Shown: positions 56,629 to 64,000 of the stretch, in pieces | How the letters are laid out: each line of letters begins with the position of its first letter | How positions within the stretch are numbered: the stretch's first letter is position 1 | Origin: Bacteroidota bacterium | Lineage (GTDB): Bacteria > Bacteroidota > Ignavibacteria > Kapaibacteriales > UBA2268 | NCBI GenBank assembly: GCA_004322215.1 | Contig: SCSM01000045.1 | Coordinates: forward strand, 17,611-81,610 | Length of the DNA: 64,000 nt | Reading direction: 5' to 3' | The notes under the pieces: generated by a model | What the model saw: only the letters and a program-made list of their open reading frames with translations | The model's database searches: none | Told to the model about the DNA's origin: nothing | Made by a program: the position numbers and the translations under genes

Positions 56629-57054
56629 TTAAGTGGCTTCTTTCATCTTCTCCACTGCTTTGAGCTTGATTTCGGCGAGGAGCAACTGTTTTTTGAGAAG
56701 CTCCTTTTCTTCGGGTGTTTGTGCTGAATTGAGTGCTTCGAGTGCATCTTTCATTTCTGCTCTGATTGTATCTATATCGAGTGATTTGGCTTCGTCTGCA
56801 TTTTCGACGAGAACTGAGATTTGATTCTTTCTTACTTCAGTGAAACCGGAATTTGTGGCAAAGAATAATGTTTTGTCCGATTCATCAACTACTTTTACTA
56901 TGCCCGGGTCGAGTGTCGAGACAATGGGTGCATGGTTGTACAATACCTGGAAAGGGCTGACTGAACCCGGTACGGAGACCGACTGCACCTTGCCGGAAAA
57001 TACCACTTTTTGCGGTGTTACGATTTCGAGCATCATTAATTGAACTTCTGCCAT
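56629..57054 (-). CDS. atpC: ATP synthase epsilon subunit
   Basis: The 141-residue protein has the beta-sandwich of the epsilon subunit (LEIVTPQKVVFSGKVQSVSV, then PGSVSPFQVLYNHAPIVST) and a helical carboxyl end (ALEALNSAQTPEEKELLKKQ). It is part of the central stalk and can inhibit ATP hydrolysis. It lies 85 bases after atpD, with a palindrome between. No other ATP synthase gene is in the window. Confidence 0.93.
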   Translation of the reverse strand: MAEVQLMMLEIVTPQKVVFSGKVQSVSVPGSVSPFQVLYNHAPIVSTLDPGIVKVVDESDKTLFFATNSGFTEVRKNQISVLVENADEAKSLDIDTIRAEMKDALEALNSAQTPEEKELLKKQLLLAEIKLKAVEKMKEAT

Positions 57055-57109
57055 AAATTACCTGTTTCTTTTATCTTTCAATTTTATTATTAGATGTTGA
57101 TTGAATAAC

Positions 57110-57127
57110 CCCACACTTAAGTGTGGG
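57110..57127. repeat. Perfect 18-base palindrome between atpD and atpC
   Basis: CCCACACTT (57110-57118) is followed directly by its exact reverse complement to 57127. It is in the spacer of a two-gene operon, so it could alter mRNA stability or the ratio of the two subunits, or be a dispersed palindromic repeat. Confidence 0.75.
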
Positions 57128-57139
57128 ATTAGTAAATAT

Positions 57140-58856
<1,717 letters not shown>

Positions 58857-59477
58857 TTATAATTTCTTAGCAACTATGTAATATTGACTTAATTTTTGAT
58901 TTAGACATTCCGTTTCAACAATATTATAATTTCCGGTTTTGTATATATTTATTAATTCTGAAATTTTAAATGGTCTAACTTTTGGAATAACCCCAATTTT
59001 TCCACAAATTGATAATATATTATAAAGAATAGGTTTTTCTCCAAGGCAGGGTATTGCAGAAATAAAAAATCCGTTCGGTTTTAATAATTCAAAAATTCTA
59101 TTTAATACCATTTGCGGTTCATCTAATAAATGGAGAATATAAAAAGCAAAGATTATATCGAATGAACCAATTTTATATCTGTTATCAAATATAGTCGAAC
59201 AAACATTTTCTATATTCTGAATTTTGCGTTCAATTGCTTTCCGATTTGAAACCTCTATCATTTTAGTTGATATATCTACCCCATGAACCATTCGAACATT
59301 GCCGGCTATTTCGAGAGATATTAATCCGGTCCCACACCCTAAATCTAAAACAATATCGCTGTCATTGAGATATCTCTTTGTCCTTTTAATAATATTCGTG
59401 TATGTTGGTTTGTCTTTTTGTTCTAACTTATCAAATTTATTAGCTATCCTATTCCAAAATTTTTCCGGTCTATACAT
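58857..59477 (-). CDS. Class I SAM-dependent methyltransferase
   Basis: The 206-residue protein has motif I VLDLGCGTGLISLEIAG, then VHGVDISTKMIEVSNRKAIE and FDIIFAFYILHLLDEPQMVL. This is the Rossmann-like methyltransferase fold of the small-molecule class. The substrate cannot be read from the sequence. It is 21 bases downstream of the C_GCAxxG_C_C gene and may belong to a three-gene unit with it and the MDR gene. Confidence 0.86.
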   Translation of the reverse strand: MYRPEKFWNRIANKFDKLEQKDKPTYTNIIKRTKRYLNDSDIVLDLGCGTGLISLEIAGNVRMVHGVDISTKMIEVSNRKAIERKIQNIENVCSTIFDNRYKIGSFDIIFAFYILHLLDEPQMVLNRIFELLKPNGFFISAIPCLGEKPILYNILSICGKIGVIPKVRPFKISELINIYKTGNYNIVETECLNQKLSQYYIVAKKL

Positions 59478-59498
59478 TTTAAAAAGTTCTCCATATTG

Positions 59499-60356
59499 TT
59501 ATAAATAATTATCATATTTGCTTAGGACTTCGATAATTTCCATACATCCACCATTGCACAAATGTTGTGAGTGAGCATTGACATCATCGAACTTCCTGCT
59601 GACAATTTTGGAACATTCAAATTCATAGTTCGTGCATATCAAAAATCTTTCTATCAAATCGAGAGTTTCCTGATTTTTAAAATTTAATTTTTCAGCACCT
59701 TCTTCCAGTTTTTTCATCCCTATAATCCATATAGCGGCACCCAGAGCGCCACATGCACCTCCGCTTAAACCGATGCCACCTGCAAATCCGGATACCATTA
59801 TTGAGTGCATTTCGGATAATCCGAACCTTTTTGCCAAAATAGCAGTACAGCTAACTGGAGAACGAGGAAATTCATTTAGTCCACCGTTAAAAGCAGTGTT
59901 TATTTCACTGAATGCAATGGGTGCATATTTTAATGCCATGCGACAGCATTTTAATGTTCCGCCTTTAATTAAAAAATATGAAATCAATTTAACAGTTGAT
60001 GAATTTTTGTCTATGTCAGTTAATTCGAAACAATCAATATACTTGTAATTATTACGGAAAGATTCAACAAGCTTTTGTGCCGCTATAATTGAATATACTT
60101 CGGCTCGAACACCTGAACCGTAAATCCGGTATGCCTGAGCCCCTGCCGCAAGTGCAGCACCCCATATCATTCCGCACTGGTATCCGTTCTGAACTATTCC
60201 CCCTGCAAAGGGCATCGCCGCCCGTTCCTCATCATTCAATGAATAACCGAATGCGTCATCAATAACTTTGCAAAGAGTACCCGAACATGCTTTGTCACTA
60301 AAAAGAAATGAACCCGCTGTTCTTATAGATGAGAACTTTTGTTTTGATTTATTCAT
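59499..60356 (-). CDS. C_GCAxxG_C_C family protein with two tandem domains
   Basis: The 285-residue protein shows the pattern of this family twice: CSGTLCKVIDDAFG, then MPFAGGIVQNGYQCGMIWGA, and later CCRMALKYAPIAF, with SCTAILAKRFGLSE and GLSGGACGALGAAIW. Single-domain members are about 140 residues, so this looks like a duplication. The cysteines may bind a metal or form a redox centre. The function of the family is not settled. It directly follows an MDR oxidoreductase gene, which supports a redox role. Confidence 0.82.
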   Translation of the reverse strand: MNKSKQKFSSIRTAGSFLFSDKACSGTLCKVIDDAFGYSLNDEERAAMPFAGGIVQNGYQCGMIWGAALAAGAQAYRIYGSGVRAEVYSIIAAQKLVESFRNNYKYIDCFELTDIDKNSSTVKLISYFLIKGGTLKCCRMALKYAPIAFSEINTAFNGGLNEFPRSPVSCTAILAKRFGLSEMHSIMVSGFAGGIGLSGGACGALGAAIWIIGMKKLEEGAEKLNFKNQETLDLIERFLICTNYEFECSKIVSRKFDDVNAHSQHLCNGGCMEIIEVLSKYDNYL

Positions 60357-60358
60357 AT

Positions 60359-61300
60359 TTAATTATCATGCGGGATGGTTACTACAACATTTCCTTTTTT
60401 GTGCCCTTTATCAACATATCTATGTGCCTCTACAATTTCTGCCATTGGATAAACATTATCAATAACTGTTCTCAGCTTTCCTGCCTCGCACATTTCTTTG
60501 AGAATTAGCAGGTCATCCACCTTTAACTTAATATTACCTGACACATCATGAGCACTCTTATAAAGCCCTGACTTTTTGAGTGATTTTTTTCGTTTTGATG
60601 ATGGAATCTTGGCAACTGCATCGTAAATAACGTCATAAGTTTCGTCATTTAAAGTAAAATCTTCTTGTGTATAATCTATTAAATTATCTGCTCCAAGAGC
60701 TTTCACCAGGTCAATATTTGTAGTACTGCATACTGCTGTTACTTCTGCTCCATAATGCTTGGCAATTTGAATGGCATAAGTACCAACACTACCGGAAGCA
60801 CCATAAATCAATACTTTTTGACCCTTCTGAATATTTGCTTTCCTAAGATGAACCAATGCAGTTATACCGCCATTAGATACAGGTGCGGCTTCCTCATATG
60901 ATATATTGGTTGGTTTAATAGCAAGAACTCCGCCTTCAGGCATGCAGATATATTGAGCATAAGCACCAAATTTAAATTCAGTGGATGCAAAAACTGCATC
61001 TCCAATTTTAAACTTAGTAACACCTTTACCGACTGCTTCAATTTCTCCTGCGAGTTCCATTCCAAGTATTTTTTTTCTTGGTCTCCTGAATCCCAAAATT
61101 ATTCGCATAACAGGTTTGAAAAAGAAATCTTTAATTGGTCCCATTCCCGGTTCAAACCGTCGAACTTTTGTATCTCCTATATGAACAGTAGTTGCTATTA
61201 TTTTAATTAAAACTTCATTATCCTTGGGTGTGGGCTTTTCTACTTCTTTTAATACAAGAACTTCAGGAGGTCCGTATTTTGTACATACAATTGCTTTCAT
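60359..61300 (-). CDS. MDR-family NAD(P)-dependent oxidoreductase (quinone reductase type)
   Basis: From the ATG at 61300, which has AAGGA five bases upstream, the product has 313 residues; the longer frame to 61363 starts with residues unlike the family. The amino end ([20 protein letters not shown]) and the Rossmann motif [20 protein letters not shown] are typical of zinc-free medium-chain reductases. It probably reduces a quinone or an alkenal with NADPH. Its stop lies two bases from the next gene start. Confidence 0.88.
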   Translation of the reverse strand: MKAIVCTKYGPPEVLVLKEVEKPTPKDNEVLIKIIATTVHIGDTKVRRFEPGMGPIKDFFFKPVMRIILGFRRPRKKILGMELAGEIEAVGKGVTKFKIGDAVFASTEFKFGAYAQYICMPEGGVLAIKPTNISYEEAAPVSNGGITALVHLRKANIQKGQKVLIYGASGSVGTYAIQIAKHYGAEVTAVCSTTNIDLVKALGADNLIDYTQEDFTLNDETYDVIYDAVAKIPSSKRKKSLKKSGLYKSAHDVSGNIKLKVDDLLILKEMCEAGKLRTVIDNVYPMAEIVEAHRYVDKGHKKGNVVVTIPHDN

Positions 61301-61533
61301 TTCCTTAACCATCATTAATTTAATAATTTTTAAATATACATTGCTTTTTTTATTCGATGGCATACAATACGTTTTTATTAATATGATAGTTACAAAAGAA
61401 ATATAAATTATAATATAATGTTCAATAATATTACCTTGAAAAATCTTGTATATAGAAAATAATTCTCTTTAGCATAATTTACAAATAATATATATTGCAA
61501 TTCTTTAAATTAATAATCGAAAAAGAGTGCAAA

Positions 61534-61710
61534 ATGGAAGATGATAGTGAATTCAAAATTGACCCCACCGGCTATGACGAAATGATTCGACAGGCAATAG
61601 CCGAAGTAATCGCAGAAAAATTTATGAGCGGTGAGATGTATCTCAAAGTTGTGGATGATTATAAAAAGAACGGGGATGATGTTTCTTCAATTAATGGTAA
61701 GGAGAAATAA
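61534..61710 (+). CDS. Small acidic protein upstream of purE
   Basis: From the ATG at 61534 the product has 58 residues (MEDDSEFKIDPTGYDEMIRQ, then VVDDYKKNGDDVSSINGKEK). A start at 61495 would add 13 residues. It is acidic and helical, with no known motif. Its stop codon abuts the purE start codon, implying translational coupling, so it is probably expressed. I recognise no family. Confidence 0.6.
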   Translation: MEDDSEFKIDPTGYDEMIRQAIAEVIAEKFMSGEMYLKVVDDYKKNGDDVSSINGKEK

Positions 61711-62214
61711 ATGGCAAAAAAAACTACTTTAGTTGGAATAATAATGGGAAGCGATTCGGACCTTCCCACAATGAAACAGGCGGCTGACGTCTGCAAAGAG
61801 TTCGGCATCGGCTACGAGGTAAAAGTAATTTCCGCTCACCGCAATCCCATGGATGCAATCGAATATGGCACCAATGCACATAAGAAAGGAATGAAAGTCA
61901 TAATCGCAGGTGCAGGTGGTGCGGCTCATCTGCCGGGTGTACTTGCCGGCAACACTCCTCTTCCGGTAATCGGTGTACCGATTGAATCCAAATCACTGAA
62001 GGGCTTGGATTCATTATTATCTATCGTTCAGATGCCCCCCGGAGTGCCTGTTGCAACAGTTGGTATTGGCGCAGGAAAAAATGCCGGCTTGCTTGCAGTA
62101 CAGATAATCGGTGCATCAGATGAAACAATTCAAGTGAAATATCTCAAATACAAGGAAAAGCTTGCCACTGAATCAAGAGCAAAGAACGAGAATCCCGATG
62201 TAAAGAATGCCTGA
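61711..62214 (+). CDS. purE: N5-carboxyaminoimidazole ribonucleotide mutase
   Basis: The 167-residue enzyme moves the carboxyl group of N5-CAIR to make CAIR in purine synthesis. Signature segments are [60 protein letters not shown] and [20 protein letters not shown]. Length is normal. AAGGAG precedes the start. The last 143 bases of this gene and its tail are copied at 62692-62834. No purK is adjacent. Confidence 0.95.
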   Translation: MAKKTTLVGIIMGSDSDLPTMKQAADVCKEFGIGYEVKVISAHRNPMDAIEYGTNAHKKGMKVIIAGAGGAAHLPGVLAGNTPLPVIGVPIESKSLKGLDSLLSIVQMPPGVPVATVGIGAGKNAGLLAVQIIGASDETIQVKYLKYKEKLATESRAKNENPDVKNA

Positions 62215-62226
62215 AGGAAAATTCTG
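62084..62226 (+). repeat. Original copy of a 143-base direct duplication (purE 3' end)
   Basis: This segment, covering the last 43 codons of purE and 12 bases after the stop, recurs at 62692-62834 with three base changes. Confidence 0.9.
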
Positions 62227-62268
62227 AATTGATTTAAGAGAGTTCTATATATTCATAAAATAACAAAA

Positions 62269-62315
62269 CCTTATACGCTATTTACGAGCAGCCATCCGGT
62301 AGCCCACGTATAAGG
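62269..62315. repeat. Inverted repeat downstream of purE
   Basis: CCTTATACG (62269-62277) and CGTATAAGG (62307-62315) are exact reverse complements around a 29-base loop. No T run follows. It could be a transcript end or a site for a DNA-binding protein. Confidence 0.45.
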
Positions 62316-62411
62316 ATTTACTTGTTGATTGCAAAATTAATATACAAGACATATAAAAGCAACAATTATTTTTAAATATATTATTATTCCTTAACTGTCA
62401 TAAAATAATAC

Positions 62412-62691
62412 CTATCTGTTTATGATAATAGGGAAACTCAATGATTCTCCTCCCATTAAAATCTGAATAATATAAATCCCGGAATTTATGTCCGATGTAT
62501 CCCATGTTAACATTCCGCTATTGTCATTTGTTGGTTCAATAACGATATTATTATTTATTTTTTTCCCTTGCATATCATAGACATTGATTTCCGGCTCATA
62601 AATCTTGTATGGTTTATCCTAATAAATGTTGCATCGGATAATTTTTGTTCCCGGCAATGGATAAGGAGCAGAATTACTTAAATGAACTTTA
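62412..62691 (-). pseudogene. Decayed T9SS sorting domain fragment
   Basis: Read on the minus strand, this segment gives SNSAPYPLPGTKIIRCNIY, an in-frame TAG at 62619-62621, then PYKIYEPEINVYDMQGKKIN and NSGIYIIQILMGGES to a normal stop at 62412. That is the carboxyl-terminal T9SS sorting domain of a lost cargo gene. No start or body remains. It lies exactly between purE and the copied purE tail. Confidence 0.7.
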
Positions 62692-62834
62692 CCGGCTTGC
62701 CTGCAGTACAGATAATCGGTGCATCAGATGAAACAATTCAAGTGAAATATCTCAAATACAAGGAAAAGCTTGCCACTGAATCGAGAGCAAAGAACGAGAA
62801 TCCCGATGTGAAGAATGCCTGAAGGAAAATTCTG
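62692..62834 (+). repeat. Second copy of purE 3' end
   Basis: This matches 62084-62226 in 140 of 143 bases. It has no start codon and is broken off from the enzyme core. One of the three changes would alter a codon (Leu to Pro); two are silent. Such close identity suggests a recent duplication. Confidence 0.9.
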
Positions 62835-63058
62835 TATTTTGAATGCTGAATTCAGAATAATGATAAATCCAATTCCTCTATATATGGGATTCAGCGTTAG
62901 CTTCTTAAGCAAAAAAATTTATAAGTAAAGTTAATTTAACCGTTAATAAGATAGAATAATAAAGAAAAATAAATCTTTATCCTTAATTTTACACTTTAGC
63001 TTTAATATATTAAATTGTAATTAAAGAATTAATTATTCTAATAATCTCGGAGGTATTT

Positions 63059-63814
63059 ATGTCAGCACCATTTTTAATTATCGTTGCTTTTTTTGTGATT
63101 GTCCTTTTTTCAGCACTAAAGATATTGAGAGAATACGAACGTGCAGTCATTTTCCGACTCGGAAGATTGATTGGCGTTAAGGGTCCGGGTCTGATTATTC
63201 TTATTCCATTTATTGATAAAATGGTTCGAGTCAGTTTGCGTACAGTTGCAATGGACGTCCAGCCGCAGGATGTGATTACCAAAGACAACATATCTATCAA
63301 GGTGAATGCCGTGCTGTATTTCCGTGTGGTCGAAGCGGACAGGGCAATAGTAAGCGTGGAAAATTACTTATTCGCAACTAACCAGATTGCACAAACAACT
63401 CTTCGCAGCATCCTTGGACAATCCGATATGGATGAACTGCTTTCGGAACGTGACCGCATAAACAAAAAGCTCCAGGAAATCATTGATGACCACACCGAAC
63501 CCTGGGGTATAAAAGTGAGTGCTGTCGAAGTAAAGCAGATTGACCTACCGATTGAGATGCAGAGAGCAATGGCTAAACAGGCGGAAGCCGAGCGCGAAAG
63601 ACGTTCGAAAATTATCAATGCAGACGGTGAGTTCCAGGCATCACAAAAATTGACCGATGCCGCTACCATTATCGAATCGCATCCGATTGCATTGCAGTTG
63701 CGTTACCTTCAAACTCTTTCGGACATAGCAACAGAGAAGAACTCGACGACGATTTTCCCAATACCGATAGATTTGATTGCTCCGTTTCTTCAGAACTATA
63801 AAAAAACGGAGTAG
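63059..63814 (+). CDS. Slipin/stomatin-family SPFH membrane protein
   Basis: The 251-residue protein has an amino-terminal membrane hairpin ([20 protein letters not shown]) and an SPFH domain ([20 protein letters not shown], then [20 protein letters not shown]). The carboxyl half is coiled-coil, with [20 protein letters not shown]. It forms ring-shaped oligomers in membrane microdomains. GGAGG lies just before the ATG. The NfeD partner gene that often sits next to slipins is not here. Confidence 0.93.
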   Translation: MSAPFLIIVAFFVIVLFSALKILREYERAVIFRLGRLIGVKGPGLIILIPFIDKMVRVSLRTVAMDVQPQDVITKDNISIKVNAVLYFRVVEADRAIVSVENYLFATNQIAQTTLRSILGQSDMDELLSERDRINKKLQEIIDDHTEPWGIKVSAVEVKQIDLPIEMQRAMAKQAEAERERRSKIINADGEFQASQKLTDAATIIESHPIALQLRYLQTLSDIATEKNSTTIFPIPIDLIAPFLQNYKKTE

Positions 63815-63854
63815 AAATAATTACTAATTAATAATTATTAAATTTTATGAATAT

Positions 63855-63874
63855 CCACGACTTTTAAGTCGTGG
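63855..63874. repeat. Palindrome CCACGACTT / AAGTCGTGG downstream of slipin
   Basis: Perfect nine-base arms (63855-63863 and 63866-63874) enclose TT. Hairpins like this occur at the ends of IS200/IS605-type elements, but no transposase is seen in the window. It could also be a transcript end. Confidence 0.7.
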
Positions 63875-63917
63875 TATTTATTCTCCTGACTTCCGCACTG
63901 GGACACCCGAAAATTTA

Positions 63918-64000
63918 TTACAAATTGAACATTTCCTTTAAGTATAGTTGCTCTTGATTAAGGTAAACTGTTTCAATTATATTTTCCTTGTTAAGAGGAG
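63918..64000 (-). CDS. Carboxyl end of a gene running off the window
   Basis: On the minus strand a frame is open from the window edge to a TAA at 63918-63920, giving 26 residues (PLNKENIIETVYLNQEQLYL then KEMFNL). It may be the end of a real protein, but the stretch is too short to identify and could be chance. Confidence 0.35.
   Translation of the reverse strand, partial: PLNKENIIETVYLNQEQLYLKEMFNL

Larger units (their letters stand above)
62215..63058. other. 844-base region without an intact gene
   Basis: It contains the hairpin at 62269, the T9SS fragment and the copied purE end, followed by about 220 AT-rich bases with the slipin promoter. No intact reading frame is credible on either strand. 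Confidence 0.7.

Noticed and set aside
62269..62315. Integron attC-like site near purE
   Set aside because: The arms do not show the RYYYAAC and GTTRRRY core sites and no integrase is seen.
63855..63874. IS200/IS605 insertion element
   Set aside because: A hairpin alone is not enough, and no TnpA or TnpB reading frame is in the window.

Overview
The window looks like part of the chromosome of a free-living, respiring bacterium of the Bacteroidota/Chlorobiota group, closest in style to Kapabacteria or Ignavibacteria. The evidence is AT-rich DNA, an alternative complex III (ACIII) gene cluster joined to an aa3 oxidase, several proteins ending in type 9 secretion system (T9SS) type-A sorting domains, a possible SprA-like lipoprotein, an atpD-atpC pair away from the other ATP synthase genes, and AsnA-type asparagine synthesis. 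The exact lineage is inference; there is no rRNA here.

Region 1 (1-606) is the amino-terminal part of a secreted protein with YCF48/BNR-like repeats. Region 2 (999-15872) is a respiratory island on the + strand: actA, a small Tat-signal protein, actB, actC, an actD-actE fusion, actF, a membrane-anchored monohaem cytochrome c, a SCO copper chaperone, oxidase subunits I, III, IV and II, haem O synthase, and a polytopic membrane protein with a cytochrome c tail. Most junctions overlap or are very short, so the set reads as a quinol-to-oxygen chain: ACIII oxidises quinol, cytochrome domains carry the electrons, and an A2-type oxidase reduces O2.

Region 3 (16124-18636) is a signalling operon: a small HD-GYP-type accessory domain, an HDOD protein and a histidine kinase. 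Region 4 (18876-31269) mixes a T9SS cargo protein, a Zn/Mn-type ABC transporter, AnmK, a flavin monooxygenase, small unknown genes, a monohaem-porin fusion, two T9SS cargo genes (one frameshifted), a ParA-like ATPase and AsnA. Region 5 (31570-35785) has a stand-alone SWIM protein, a PcrA/UvrD helicase, an ABC ATPase with unusual loops and a lytic transglycosylase.

Region 6 (35839-43754) is the most unusual. It has an ECF sigma factor overlapping a transmembrane anti-sigma-like protein that ends in a T9SS sorting domain, followed by a YCF48-like secreted protein. On the opposite strand is a gene with a sigma-54-like promoter and a strongly structured leader. A toxin-first toxin-antitoxin pair, a lipoprotein with a SprA-like module, CreD and an orphan antitoxin-like gene follow.

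Region 7 (43828-51639) is mostly housekeeping: thrS, a CAU tRNA (probably Ile2), a glycosyltransferase, an M24 peptidase and guaB. Region 8 (51925-64000) has a large LamG surface protein with a mini T9SS protein, an unknown membrane protein, atpDC, a methyltransferase, a two-domain C_GCAxxG_C_C protein with an MDR oxidoreductase, purE, a decayed T9SS domain lying between purE and a copy of its 3' end, and a slipin. Short intergenic palindromes of differing sequence recur through the right half of the window.
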